Positions 36,100 to 45,539 of a stretch of DNA of 64,000 nt are shown here, piece after piece. The notes beneath the pieces are model-generated. The model had not been told where the DNA came from, did no database searches, and was given only the letters and a program-made list of their open reading frames with translations. The stretch covers positions 283,296-347,295 of the forward strand of contig NZ_JARGET010000029.1 of NCBI RefSeq assembly GCF_029210485.1. Reading direction: 5' to 3'. Position 1 is the stretch's first letter; the number at the start of each line of letters is the position of its first letter. The DNA comes from Hoeflea sp. YIM 152468. Lineage in GTDB: Bacteria; Pseudomonadota; Alphaproteobacteria; Rhizobiales; Rhizobiaceae. Made by a program: the position numbers and the translations under genes.

Positions 36100-37377
36100 T
36101 CAATCAGGCAGGTTGCCGATTAGGATCGCACGGAAATCGTTGACATTGGTCCCGGTCGGCCCGGGCACGAACAGGTCGCCGATCGCGTTGAACGCGGTCC
36201 AGGCATCGTTCGAACCAAGATGCGCAAGCGGATCCAGACCTTCAGCTCTGAGCCGCTGCGCCGTGCCGCCGTCGGCAAAAGCACCGGCATTGTCTTCCGA
36301 ACCGTCTATTCCGTCCGTATCGGCCGCAACGGCGGCGATGTCGTCGATCCCGTCGATGGCAGCGGCGAAGGACAGCAGGAACTCGGTGTTGCGTCCACCC
36401 TTGCCTTTGCCCCGCAAGGTCACCGTTGTCTCTCCACCCGACAGGATGACCACCGGCTTGGTGAATGGCCGGTCGCGGCTCGCCACCTCCCTGGCAATGG
36501 CAGCATGAACCAAGCCGACATCGCGGGCTTCGCCTTCCACTGCATCCGATAAAATGACGGCATCAACGCCGGCACGCCTGGCCATTTCGGCAGCCGCCTC
36601 CAGCGACAATCGCGCCGAGGCAATAACGCGAACCTCATTGCTGGCGAACACCGGATCGTCGGGACGCGGCGGCAAGTCCTTGCCCGCGGCAAGATGGGCC
36701 TGGATCTTTTCAGGCAGCGCAATGTTGCGCGCTGACACCATCGCCAGAACCTCCGGCAGCGTGACGCGATCAGGGATCGTCGGGCCGGACGCCACCTGAC
36801 AGGCCTCGTCGCCGGGCACATCGGACACAACCAGCGACACCACTTTGGCGGGCGCGGCCGCAGCAGCCAGCCGTCCACCCTTGATGCGGCTCGCATGTTT
36901 CCGGATGGCATTCATCACCCCGATCGGGGCACCCGATGCGAGCAGCGCCTGGTTGAGGTCCTGCTCATCCGCAAGCGAAAGCCCGTCCGGAGGCGCCGGC
37001 AGAAGCGCCGACCCGCCGCCACAGATCAGCGCAACGACGAGGTCGTTCTCGCTCAAACCTGACACGGCATCAAACAGGGCCTCCGATGCGGCAAGCCCTG
37101 CGCTGTCGGGCACCGGATGGCTGGCCTCAAGCACCTTGATTGTCCGGCAGGGGGCGGCATAGCCATACCGCGTCACCACCGTACCGGTCAGCGGACCATC
37201 CCACAGGTCTTCAAACGCAGCCGCCAGTTGCGCGGCCCCCTTGCCGGCACCGATGACCACGGTTTTGCCCTTGGGTTTTGGTGGCAGCGCATCACGCAGT
37301 GCCCGCCGGGGGTCGGCGCGCGCAACCGCTGTCTCGAACAAGCCTGTCAGAAAGTCTCGTTTGCGCGGATCAATCAC
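36100..37377 (-). CDS. Glycerate 2-kinase (DUF4147/MOFRL family)
   Basis: A 425-residue kinase. The N-terminal DUF4147 domain contains [13 protein letters not shown] (about 40-53), [13 protein letters not shown] and [15 protein letters not shown]. The C-terminal MOFRL domain carries [20 protein letters not shown] and [17 protein letters not shown]. The enzyme phosphorylates D-glycerate to 2-phosphoglycerate, the end step of glyoxylate, tartrate or hydroxypyruvate catabolism. The start is GTG 37377. The ThDP enzyme and TTT transporter upstream on the same strand suggest a shared organic-acid route. Confidence 0.93.
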   Translation of the reverse strand: MIDPRKRDFLTGLFETAVARADPRRALRDALPPKPKGKTVVIGAGKGAAQLAAAFEDLWDGPLTGTVVTRYGYAAPCRTIKVLEASHPVPDSAGLAASEALFDAVSGLSENDLVVALICGGGSALLPAPPDGLSLADEQDLNQALLASGAPIGVMNAIRKHASRIKGGRLAAAAAPAKVVSLVVSDVPGDEACQVASGPTIPDRVTLPEVLAMVSARNIALPEKIQAHLAAGKDLPPRPDDPVFASNEVRVIASARLSLEAAAEMARRAGVDAVILSDAVEGEARDVGLVHAAIAREVASRDRPFTKPVVILSGGETTVTLRGKGKGGRNTEFLLSFAAAIDGIDDIAAVAADTDGIDGSEDNAGAFADGGTAQRLRAEGLDPLAHLGSNDAWTAFNAIGDLFVPGPTGTNVNDFRAILIGNLPD

Positions 37378-37800
37378 GACGCTTCACCTTCGCCAACACC
37401 CATCATTCACATCATCCTCCGCAGAGCCGCGCGACCATCTGGACGCGACAGGCGACTCGCCATCTCTGTTCTTCCAAGGCCGCTTATCTGCATCAAGCGT
37501 CCACGCCGGAGCGCAGGACGCTCAAGCGGAACCAATCCGCGCCACCATGGCTTGCTGAAATCAGTCTTCCAAGCAGGTATTTCGGCCGGTTTCGCCAGCG
37601 AAGTCAAACCCAAAAAAAATCTGTCACCCAATGTGGGCGCAAGCGGCATGTCAGGGCTGAGATTGATCCGGTGCTGCAAACCGGGTGCGCGGCCGCTGAA
37701 AACTGGCAGGCCACAACTGGCCATGAACCGCCGGGCTGGCTGCTCAGCATTGCTCCCGGGGAGCCACCTGTTCCCAGGCCGAGGCAACCGGCGGCGATTC
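37378..37800. other. Intergenic stretch, nothing recognised
   Basis: The 423 nt between the ThDP enzyme stop and the glycerate kinase start hold no frame with recognisable homology, no tRNA and no convincing terminator. An open minus-strand frame here (37407-37985) overlaps the conserved end of the ThDP enzyme and has no family features. A promoter for glycerate kinase is presumably within it. Confidence 0.5.
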
Positions 37801-39414
37801 TCAGTGCGCCGATCCGCTCGGGGCTGGCTGGCCGTCAATGACGACGTTGACACAAGCCACCTTGCCTGACGCCACGGCCCGGCCGAGCGCAGCATCGAGA
37901 TCGGCAAGATCGGTAACGTACTCGCCATGTCCGCCAAGCGCTGCCACCGCCCGATCATACCGCGCGCCGCTGAGCTGGCAGCCAATCAGCCGGTCCGGGC
38001 CGTAGTCGCGCAACTGGATCTGATGCTCCGCGTTCCAACAGGCATCATTGCCGATGACCACAATGAAAGGCAGATTTTCACGCGCCGCTGTCTCGAACTC
38101 GGCAAGATGGAAGCCGACGGTGCCGTCGCCCATCAGCGCGAATACGGTGGCATCAGGACGCGCGGTGCGGGCCGCGAGCGCGTAACAGAGCCCGCCGCCA
38201 ATTGCACCCGATGGTCCGTTGATGATCCGCTCGGCGGCGTGGGTGCCGGCTTGCGCCCATTGGCCGAATTCGCCGCCATCGCAGATCAGAACGGCTTCAT
38301 TGGCAGCTTCGATCTGTCGTTGCACGGCAGCGGCAAGTTGCGCCGGCGTGATCTTGCCATCGGCGCCCGGCGCGGCGACATCATAGCAGCGGCAGGAAAT
38401 CAGCCCGGCCACCTCGCCGCGCCAGCCCCGGCGGGCTTCCGCTCCCTTGCACGCATCCATCAGTTGGTCTGCGGCATCGAGCGGGTTGGTGTCGATCACC
38501 AGCGCAAGCCGGTCACCGAGATTGAGGGCCGCACGGGCGCGTTCGGCGGCATCGCTGTCGATGACTATCCAACGGCAATCGGCCCCGGCAACCGCAGTCG
38601 CGCCAAAGCCGAGGGTAAAATTGATCGGCTTGCCCAGCGAGATCACCAGATCCGCCCGCTCGAGTGCCCGTGCAAAATTCCCGAGTGACGGATCCCTGAG
38701 CCCGCGCGGGCTCTCCATTGCGACCACGGGCGCGTCGAGCACATCCTGCAAGGCGGTGAGCACCGTGCCCTGGCGGGTGGCGTTCAAGGCCGGACCGCAC
38801 AGCACCAACGGCCTTGCCGCCGCCGCCAGCATCTCGATGATGGAGTCCAGATCGGTGTCGTTCATGCCACCATGGTCGCGCGCCATCGCCGCCGCAGAGG
38901 GCAGAGACGCGCCACCGCAATCCGCCTCGACGACGTCGAAAGGCAACGCCACATGCACCGGTCCCGGCCTGCCCGACAGCGCGGTGCGGATCGCCAGCGC
39001 GATCGTGTCACCAAGCGTGGCCGCAGATTCGGCGCGCATCGACAATTTGGTCAGCGGCGCCGTCATCGGAACCTGATCGAACTCCTGGAAGGCGCCCTTG
39101 CCGTCCTGGCCGCGCGGCGAATCTCCGGTCAAAAGCAGCACCGGACTTTCCGACTGCCGGGCCGAAAACAGGGGTCCCATGGCATTGGCGGCTCCCGGCG
39201 CAGCGGTCACGAGGGCGACACCGATTTCACCGGTCAGCTGCGCCCAGGCATCGGCCATAAACACCGCAGCGCCCTCGTGGCGGGTGTGAATGATGTCGAT
39301 GCCCCCATCGAGGCAGGCATCATAGACCGGCATGATCTGGTTGCCCGATAACGAGAAGATTTTCGTCACTCCGGCCAGGCCCAGGGTCTGCACCAGAAGG
39401 TCTGCACCACGCAT
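37801..39414 (-). CDS. Thiamine diphosphate-dependent enzyme, acetolactate synthase-like
   Basis: About 537 residues with the three domains of the ThDP family. The N-terminal pyrimidine-binding domain has the activating Glu in HTRHEGAAVFMADAWA, there is a central FAD/NAD-like domain, and the C-terminal domain has GDGTVGFHLAEFETAA then VIGND for Mg-diphosphate. ATG 39414 has AAGGA 7 nt before it; ATG 39423 is also possible. It could be a carboligase or a 2-oxo-acid decarboxylase, and glyoxylate carboligase-type chemistry would suit the neighbouring glycerate kinase. It is shorter than Gcl or Xsc and lacks their hallmarks, so the reaction is open. Confidence 0.85.
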   Translation of the reverse strand: MRGADLLVQTLGLAGVTKIFSLSGNQIMPVYDACLDGGIDIIHTRHEGAAVFMADAWAQLTGEIGVALVTAAPGAANAMGPLFSARQSESPVLLLTGDSPRGQDGKGAFQEFDQVPMTAPLTKLSMRAESAATLGDTIALAIRTALSGRPGPVHVALPFDVVEADCGGASLPSAAAMARDHGGMNDTDLDSIIEMLAAAARPLVLCGPALNATRQGTVLTALQDVLDAPVVAMESPRGLRDPSLGNFARALERADLVISLGKPINFTLGFGATAVAGADCRWIVIDSDAAERARAALNLGDRLALVIDTNPLDAADQLMDACKGAEARRGWRGEVAGLISCRCYDVAAPGADGKITPAQLAAAVQRQIEAANEAVLICDGGEFGQWAQAGTHAAERIINGPSGAIGGGLCYALAARTARPDATVFALMGDGTVGFHLAEFETAARENLPFIVVIGNDACWNAEHQIQLRDYGPDRLIGCQLSGARYDRAVAALGGHGEYVTDLADLDAALGRAVASGKVACVNVVIDGQPAPSGSAH

Positions 39415-39508
39415 TGCATTCATCCTTGTCCGGCTCTGACCCGTCGGGTCATGCCTGTTTCATTCTCCAGCAGTTGCAGCAATCACCAGTAAGAACCGGC
39501 ACAGCGCA

Positions 39509-41023
39509 TCATGTCTGGCTTTCCACCTTGAGCGGCCCCTGTCTGCGCGTCGCCTTGATACCGGCCCGGATGATGGCAAACACCGTGATCACCGTCAGTG
39601 CCCAGAAGAACCAGGTGATTGGCCCCCGGAACAGGATCACCGGCGAACTGCCCGACATCAGCATGGCTTGGCGGAAATTGTCCTCCAGCAGCGGGCCGAG
39701 GATGAAGGCAATGAGAAAGGGGGCAGCGGGGATTCTATAGCGCAGCATGAAATAACCGACCCAGCCCATAGCGAACATGACGCCGACATCGAAGATCGAA
39801 TTGTTGACCGCAAACACGCCGAAGATGCACAGAACCAGCACGGCCGGAAACAGAACGCCGCGCGGAATGTCGGCAACATACTTGAACCCGTGGATGGCCA
39901 CCGAACCGATGAAGAACAGAAAAACCGAGCTGACAATGAGGCCGATGAACAAGGCATAGATGATGTCGGCATTGAGAATGAACATCATTGGCCCCGGCTG
40001 AAGGCCGTGGATCATGAACGCGCCAATGATTATGGCCGTGATGACGTCACCTGGAATTCCCAGCGCCAGCAGCGGGATCAGGGTCGCACCGGCTACCCCG
40101 TTGTTTCCCGCCTCTGCGGCGGCGACACCTTCGAGTTCGCCCTTGCCGAACTTGTCCCTGTTGGGTGACGTCCGCCGTGCTTCCGAATAGGACAGGAAGG
40201 CTGACGGGGCAGCGCCGATGCCGGGGATGGCGCCCAGAAAGACGCCGATGAAGCTGCCGCGGACAATCGACTTGAAGCAACGCCTGTAGTCGGCGAAGGA
40301 CACCCAGCTCTTGCCCATCGATCGCTTCTGACCATCAAAGACCTTCGGATTCCAGACCATGGCGATGATTTCGGGAATGGCAAACAATCCTATCAGCACA
40401 GCGATGAAGTTGAGTCCGCCCATCAGATTGGCATTGCCGAAGGTGAACCGGTTGGTGCCATAGATCAGATCGAGGCCAACCGTGGCGAGCAACAGGCCGA
40501 GCATTGCCGACAGTGCGCCACGCAACAGGCTTTCGCCCGACACGCCGGCGATGATGGTCAGCGAAAACAGCATCAGGGTGAAGAACTCCGGCGGACCGAA
40601 ACTGAGCGCGAAGGAGGCAAGAAAACCGGCAAACAGGATCAGTGCCAGGTTGGAAATCAAGTCAGCCGTGCACGAAGCCCACAGCGCCATGCCGAGTGCC
40701 TTGCCGGCCTGGCCCATTTCCGCCAGCGGATAACCGTCAAGGACTGTGGCCGAGGAGGCCGGGGTGCCCGGCGTCTTGATCAGGATGGCGGGAATGGAGC
40801 CCCCGAAGATACCGCCCTTGTAGACGCCGAGCAGCAACAGGATGCCGGTTATCGGCTGCAGCGCGAACGTAAAGGGCAAGGTCAACGCCACGGCCATCGT
40901 GGCCGACATTCCGGGAATCGCGCCGGCGAACACACCGACCGCAACACCCGTGCCGAGCGCAAGGAAACTCCCGACATTGGCGACCATCGACAGACCCATC
41001 ATCAGATTGTCGATAAAACTCAC
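39509..41023 (-). CDS. tctA: Tripartite tricarboxylate transporter large permease TctA (second system)
   Basis: A 504-residue permease with the two inverted signature loops GAIPGMSATMAVALTLPF and GAIPGIGAAPSAFLSYSEA and about 12 helices. GTG 41023 overlaps the tctB stop by 4 nt. It belongs with the small subunit and binding protein upstream and is distinct in sequence from the tctA at 19742. Substrate unknown. Confidence 0.94.
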   Translation of the reverse strand: MSFIDNLMMGLSMVANVGSFLALGTGVAVGVFAGAIPGMSATMAVALTLPFTFALQPITGILLLLGVYKGGIFGGSIPAILIKTPGTPASSATVLDGYPLAEMGQAGKALGMALWASCTADLISNLALILFAGFLASFALSFGPPEFFTLMLFSLTIIAGVSGESLLRGALSAMLGLLLATVGLDLIYGTNRFTFGNANLMGGLNFIAVLIGLFAIPEIIAMVWNPKVFDGQKRSMGKSWVSFADYRRCFKSIVRGSFIGVFLGAIPGIGAAPSAFLSYSEARRTSPNRDKFGKGELEGVAAAEAGNNGVAGATLIPLLALGIPGDVITAIIIGAFMIHGLQPGPMMFILNADIIYALFIGLIVSSVFLFFIGSVAIHGFKYVADIPRGVLFPAVLVLCIFGVFAVNNSIFDVGVMFAMGWVGYFMLRYRIPAAPFLIAFILGPLLEDNFRQAMLMSGSSPVILFRGPITWFFWALTVITVFAIIRAGIKATRRQGPLKVESQT

Positions 41024-41511
41024 GGAAGCCTCACGAAATCACCCTGCGGAACCGCAACACCGGCGACATGGGCAAAGAATGCGTAGAGCACCAGCGGCAC
41101 CAGAACCGCGCTGGTCAGCGCAATCCTCGGATGATTGGTGCGAACGAGAAATGCGGTGACTGCGAACACCAGCATCGAGGTCCAGACCATGCCGATGCGG
41201 GGAAGCATCAGCATGGTGACAGCCATGACGGCGGCGATGCTGGCAAGACGGCCCCAGGCCTTTGGTGCGTCATCGACATCGCAAACCTCGGGTTTGGTGG
41301 CTGCGGGCTGACGGATCGACGTCAGGATCATGCCGAAACCGGTGATCCCGGTCAGGCCAGCAAGCGCCCAGGGCCAGAACAGCGGAGACAGAATGATATT
41401 GGGAACATTGCTGGGCGAAGAAACCCAGACCGGGATGGCGACAAGCAGCAGGAAAGCCGCTGCGACGATGGCCCCGATGCCCAGTTGAATGTGGAGTGTC
41501 CGATCGTGCAC
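41020..41511 (-). CDS. tctB: Tripartite tricarboxylate transporter small subunit TctB (second system)
   Basis: A 163-residue protein with four hydrophobic segments and an NVPNIILSPLFWPW loop equivalent to the Gly/Pro loop of TctB. GTG 41511 is chosen for the strong GGGGAGGA site ahead of it; the frame to 41565 runs back into an intercistronic stem-loop. It overlaps tctA by 4 nt. Confidence 0.87.
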   Translation of the reverse strand: MHDRTLHIQLGIGAIVAAAFLLLVAIPVWVSSPSNVPNIILSPLFWPWALAGLTGITGFGMILTSIRQPAATKPEVCDVDDAPKAWGRLASIAAVMAVTMLMLPRIGMVWTSMLVFAVTAFLVRTNHPRIALTSAVLVPLVLYAFFAHVAGVAVPQGDFVRLP

Positions 41512-41532
41512 CTTAGCTTCCTCCCCGTCGCA

Positions 41533-41567
41533 GAATGCACCGGATCTTGACCTGATCCGACGCATTC
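41533..41567 (-). other. Intercistronic stem-loop between tctC and tctB (second system)
   Basis: GAATGC-ac-CGGATC pairs with GATCCG-ac-GCATTC around a 7-nt loop (12 pairs with a 2x2 internal loop). There is no T-run, so it is more likely to protect the tctC message or block readthrough partly than to act as a full terminator. Confidence 0.6.
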
Positions 41568-41590
41568 TTCAATCACAGCCGGCGATAGAA

Positions 41591-42568
41591 CTATCCCTCG
41601 ATACGCATGCCGAGATCATCAACCAGCTTGCGGAAGGTCTGATACTGACCGTCGATGAAAGCCTTGGCTTCCTCCGGGCTCATCAGCTCGATGACCGAAC
41701 CGGCCTTTTCCATGACCGCGAGGAATTTCTCGTCCTGGACAGCAGTGGCCATCCACTCGCCCCATTTTGTCGCGACATCATCGGTCAGCGACGCCGGGCC
41801 GGCAATGCCGGTCCAGCCGACAAGCTGTTCGAGCGCTGGCTTGCCAAGTTCGGCCGCCGTGGGCGCATCAAAGCCGTTCAGCCGCTCTGGCGTGGTCACC
41901 AGAAGCGGAGTGAGTTGGCCATTGGCGACAAAGCCGGCAAGGGCGGACGAGTTGGTACAGATAAAGGTGACGGTGCCGTTGAGCACAGCCGTTGCCGCCG
42001 CGCCGCCCCCCTTTTGCGGAATGTGAACCGTCGCCTCGAGCGGATTGCCGATGCCGAATTCCTTCATCACCATCACCGCTGCCAATTGCAGCAGCGATCC
42101 GACCCCCGACGACGAATAGGAAACGCCGCCCTCGTTGATTTTGGCAATCAGATCATCCATCGAAGTGATCCCGGAGGCCGGCGTCACCGCGCAGACGACC
42201 GGGTTGATCTCATAGACAGTGACAAAGCGGAAATCATCGAGCGTATACGGCAACGTTGCCTTCATCGCCGGATTGACCGTATGCGAGCCAACCCGGGCGA
42301 ACAGCATGGTGTAGCCATCTCCCTTGGCGTTTTGCACCGCAACCGACCCGGTGGCGCCACCGGCGCCGGTGACATTGGACATCACCATTGGCGTGCCAGC
42401 GGCTTCCGTCAGAGCCTCGGCGATTGCGCGTGCGGAAATGTCGGTGGCGCCGCCCGCGCCGTAGGGGATGATCATGTTGACCGGGCGATCAGGATACTCG
42501 GCCAGAGCCGCCGTCGTCATCATTCCGAGCGTGAGTGCGCACGCCATGCCTAGTTTTGTTAAGTTCAT
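41591..42568 (-). CDS. tctC: Tripartite tricarboxylate transporter substrate-binding protein TctC (second system)
   Basis: A 325-residue Bug-type periplasmic binding protein with a Sec signal peptide (residues 1-23, ending AALAE). The mature start YPDRPVNMIIPYGAGGATD holds the usual ligand loop. GGGAGGAAGAC precedes ATG 42568. It is divergent from a LysR gene. Confidence 0.94.
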   Translation of the reverse strand: MNLTKLGMACALTLGMMTTAALAEYPDRPVNMIIPYGAGGATDISARAIAEALTEAAGTPMVMSNVTGAGGATGSVAVQNAKGDGYTMLFARVGSHTVNPAMKATLPYTLDDFRFVTVYEINPVVCAVTPASGITSMDDLIAKINEGGVSYSSSGVGSLLQLAAVMVMKEFGIGNPLEATVHIPQKGGGAAATAVLNGTVTFICTNSSALAGFVANGQLTPLLVTTPERLNGFDAPTAAELGKPALEQLVGWTGIAGPASLTDDVATKWGEWMATAVQDEKFLAVMEKAGSVIELMSPEEAKAFIDGQYQTFRKLVDDLGMRIEG

Positions 42569-42663
42569 GTCTTCCTCCCAGTTGCATGATCCGCGGATTG
42601 TCCGGGCAGATTTGTCGCTCGTTCAACCAAGTAAGCCATTGCAAAAACCATATTGGTAAGTCA

Positions 42664-42685
42664 CATTTGTAAAAAGCCACAAATG
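42664..42685. promoter_or_regulatory. Inverted repeat in tctC/LysR divergent region
   Basis: CATTTGT and ACAAATG (42664-42670, 42679-42685) are exact inverted arms with an 8-bp spacer, in AT-rich DNA between tctC and the LysR start at 42731. A LysR site is likely by position. Confidence 0.55.
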
Positions 42686-42730
42686 GTTACAAGTTGTGTA
42701 GATTTTGCTTACATTAATTCTGGAAGAGCG

Positions 42731-43648
42731 ATGACGATACGATTGCTGAAAACGCTTCTTGCGGTGGCGGAGCACGGAACTTTCAGCGCTGCCGCCGACG
42801 CAGTATTCGTCACGCATGCCGCTGTCAGCCAGCAGATGAAAGCGCTGGAACAAGAATGGGAAATTGTTATCTTCGACCGCTCCAAGCGGACCCCGGAACT
42901 CACGCCGGTCGGCCGCACATTGGTGGCGAAGGCACGCGAAGTGGTGCGCGCCTATGACAATCTGGTTCCCTCCGTACTCGGCGACGACGGGCTGAGGGGC
43001 GACCTGCTGCTTGGCGCGGTGCCGACGACACTTGCCGGCCTGGTGCCTATGACGATTTCGCTGCTGAAATCTGCCTTCCCCGATCTGCATGTGGCCGTCC
43101 AGCCGGGCCTGACCACCCAGGTGCTGCACCAGGTGGAACGCGGCCACCTCGACGCCGCTGTGATCTCCAGACCAAAGCTCATCCCGCGCGGTCTCAACTG
43201 GCTCCAAGTCGCGGAAGAGCCGCTACAATTGCTGGCCTCGCTGGAAACCGAGAGCAACGACCCGGTGCATTTGCTCAAGTCCAACCCCTTCATCCGCTTC
43301 AGCCGTGACGCGGTGGTCGGGAGCCTGATCGAAACCTGGCTGCAGGATCAGAAGATCGATGTACACGACAGCATGGAACTGGAAGGGCTGGAGGCGATCT
43401 CCACCATGGTGCTGTGCAATCTCGGCGTCTCCATCGCCCCTCGCCGCTGTTTCCAGAACGCCAACCCGTTGCCGCTGAAACGTCTGCCGCTGCCCAACGG
43501 CCCCGTGCGCCATCTGGGCCTGATCAGCCGCGGCGACACCACCAAGGCGCGGGTGATAGAGGAAATTCACGGCAAGCTGCTCGAAGCGGTCCGGATCGGC
43601 GCATTCCCGCCCAGAACTTTGAGGACACCGCCCCCAAGTGACACTTGA
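42731..43648 (+). CDS. LysR-family transcriptional regulator
   Basis: A 305-residue regulator. The helix-turn-helix is TFSAAADAVFVTHAAVSQQM, followed by FDRSKRTPELTPVG and an effector domain. The start is ATG 42731; the open frame upstream to 42653 covers the promoter region. Its end overlaps the TauE/SafE gene by 11 nt. It faces the second TTT operon and is also first in a three-gene run with the permease and the enolase-superfamily enzyme, so it may control both. Confidence 0.9.
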   Translation: MTIRLLKTLLAVAEHGTFSAAADAVFVTHAAVSQQMKALEQEWEIVIFDRSKRTPELTPVGRTLVAKAREVVRAYDNLVPSVLGDDGLRGDLLLGAVPTTLAGLVPMTISLLKSAFPDLHVAVQPGLTTQVLHQVERGHLDAAVISRPKLIPRGLNWLQVAEEPLQLLASLETESNDPVHLLKSNPFIRFSRDAVVGSLIETWLQDQKIDVHDSMELEGLEAISTMVLCNLGVSIAPRRCFQNANPLPLKRLPLPNGPVRHLGLISRGDTTKARVIEEIHGKLLEAVRIGAFPPRTLRTPPPSDT

Positions 43649-44384
43649 GTTCATTGCCATACTGGCCGCAGGCGCCGCGCTCGGAGGGTTCGTCAATGGT
43701 CTGGCCGGCTTCGGCACCGCGATGTTCGCATTGGGTTTCTGGCTGCAGATCCTGCCGCCGCTTGAAGCCGTCTCCCTGGTCGCCCTTATGTCGGTGATCA
43801 GCGGGCTGCAGGGCGTCTGGGTGGTACGGAGCTCGGTGCTCGACAATCCCGGGCGGCTGGCCCGCTTTCTGATGCCTGCTCTGGTCGGCATTCCGATGGG
43901 CATTGCGGCATTGTCTGTTTTTCCACCGCTGGTGATCAAGCTGGTCATCGCCGCGATGATGATTCTTTATGGCGGCTTCTTCTCGCTGCGCAGCGCCCTG
44001 CCCCGGTTCGAGCGGCCGACCCCCATCGCTGACGGCTTTGTTGGATTTCTCGGTGGCGTTCTGGGCGGCGCCGCCTCGCTTTCAGGGGCACTGCCGACGA
44101 TGTGGTGTTCGATGCGGCCCTGGCCGAAGGCGGAAATCCGCGCCGTGCTGCAACCCTTCAACGTCATCGTATTGGGACTCACGGCGGTCGGATTTGCAAT
44201 CAAAGGCGTCTATGGTTTTGATAGTTTGAAGCTGTTCGCGGTGACATTGCCGGTGACGCTGACCTTCGCCCAGATCGGCATCATCACCTTCAAACGGCTC
44301 AATGACGATCAATTCCGCCGGCTGATCATTGCCCTGATGTTCATCTCCGGCACGGTCCTGCTTGCAAGGGAGTTTTTCTGGTGA
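43638..44384 (+). CDS. TauE/SafE-family membrane permease
   Basis: A 248-residue protein with about eight helices in two homologous halves; LGGFVNGLAGFGTAMFALGF in the first half and GFLGGVLGGAASLSGALP in the second are the family's repeated Gly-rich motifs. Members move sulfite, sulfoacetate or other organic anions, often outward. GTG 43638 lies inside the LysR end and its stop overlaps the next gene (GTGA), so it is tightly coupled in the operon. Confidence 0.9.
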   Translation: MTLEFIAILAAGAALGGFVNGLAGFGTAMFALGFWLQILPPLEAVSLVALMSVISGLQGVWVVRSSVLDNPGRLARFLMPALVGIPMGIAALSVFPPLVIKLVIAAMMILYGGFFSLRSALPRFERPTPIADGFVGFLGGVLGGAASLSGALPTMWCSMRPWPKAEIRAVLQPFNVIVLGLTAVGFAIKGVYGFDSLKLFAVTLPVTLTFAQIGIITFKRLNDDQFRRLIIALMFISGTVLLAREFFW

Positions 44385-45520
44385 CAGGTATCAGCATTGC
44401 CCGCGTCGAAGTCTCCACCTACCGCGTACCGGTCACCACTCCGGTGATGACGTCGTTCGGCGCCATGACCAACCGCCCGGCGGTGTTCGTGCGGCTCACC
44501 GATGCAGAGGGGGCTTTCGGGTGGGGCGAAATCTTTGCCAACTGGCCCGCAGCCGGCGCCGAGCACCGGGCGCGGTTGTTGATGGAAGACATCGCCGATC
44601 TGGTGATCGGCTTTCGGGCTGAAGCCGCCTCCGACCTGTTCCAGCATCTGATGACCACAACCCATATCCGGGCGTTGCAATGTGGCGAATGGGGCCCCTT
44701 CGCGCAGGTGATTGCCGGGCTCGACACCGCTCTGCACGATCTCTTCGCCCGCCGCAAAGGCGTCTCGCTGGCTTTCCATCTCAATCCGGACGCGGCCAGG
44801 GCCGTGCCCGCCTATGCCAGCGGCATTCATATCGGCGCGGCACACGATATTGTGCCCAGGGTGAGACAACTGGGCTACCGGGCGATGAAGGTAAAGATCG
44901 GCTTTCACGCCGACACCGACCTCACCCTGCTGCGCGCGCTCTGTGCCGGGCGGCACGATGGCGAGCGCTTGTTCGCCGATGCAAATCAGGCCTGGGATCT
45001 GCGGCAGGCGCTCCGCTTTGTCGCTCAGGCTGGCGACCTCGGGCTGGGCTGGCTGGAAGAGCCGATCCGGGCCGATATGCCAGCCGGGCACTGGGCGGAA
45101 CTGGCAAATTCCAGCCGCATCAAGCTGGCTGCCGGTGAGAACATCACCGGCTTTGACGATTTCGACGCCGCCATCGAGGCGGGCCATCTCGGCTTCATCC
45201 AGCCCGACGTCGCCAAATGGGGCGGCATCACCGGCTGCCACCGGATCGGACAGGCCATTCGCGCCGGCGGACGGACCTATTGCCCGCATTTTCTCGGCGG
45301 CGGCATTGGCCTGATCGCCTCCGGCCATTTGCTCGCGGCTGTCGGCAGCGACGGCCTCCTGGAGGTCGACATCAACACCAATCCGCTGCGCGACGCCTTC
45401 TTTCCCGACGGCATGTGCAAGGAGGGGGTTTTTGCCATCACGGACGCGCCCGGCCTGGGCTTCGATGAACTGCCGGAGAGCCTGGCGCGATACCGGACGC
45501 TTGACCTGGTCCGGCATTGA
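44381..45520 (+). CDS. Enolase-superfamily enzyme (mandelate racemase/muconate lactonizing type)
   Basis: A 379-residue enzyme. The capping domain is followed by a barrel with KVKIGFH (catalytic KxK, about 167-169), the Mg ligands in DANQAWD, EEPIRAD and AAGENITG, and the C-terminal IQPDVAKWGGIT and HFLGGGIG. The HFLGGGIG end is as in MR-subgroup acid-sugar dehydratases and racemases. GTG 44381 overlaps the permease stop. The substrate is probably a carboxylate brought in or exported by the neighbouring transporters. Confidence 0.9.
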   Translation: MTGISIARVEVSTYRVPVTTPVMTSFGAMTNRPAVFVRLTDAEGAFGWGEIFANWPAAGAEHRARLLMEDIADLVIGFRAEAASDLFQHLMTTTHIRALQCGEWGPFAQVIAGLDTALHDLFARRKGVSLAFHLNPDAARAVPAYASGIHIGAAHDIVPRVRQLGYRAMKVKIGFHADTDLTLLRALCAGRHDGERLFADANQAWDLRQALRFVAQAGDLGLGWLEEPIRADMPAGHWAELANSSRIKLAAGENITGFDDFDAAIEAGHLGFIQPDVAKWGGITGCHRIGQAIRAGGRTYCPHFLGGGIGLIASGHLLAAVGSDGLLEVDINTNPLRDAFFPDGMCKEGVFAITDAPGLGFDELPESLARYRTLDLVRH

Positions 45521-45539
45521 AAAACCCAGCCACCCCGTC

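Noticed and set aside
37407..37985. 192-codon minus-strand frame between the ThDP enzyme and glycerate kinase
   Set aside because: It overlaps the conserved end of the ThDP enzyme in another frame and has no recognisable domain or start signal.
37801..39414. Sulfoacetaldehyde acetyltransferase (Xsc) or sulfopyruvate decarboxylase for the ThDP enzyme
   Set aside because: Tempting given the sulfur genes nearby, but the N-terminal motif and length do not match Xsc, and the single-chain form does not match ComDE.
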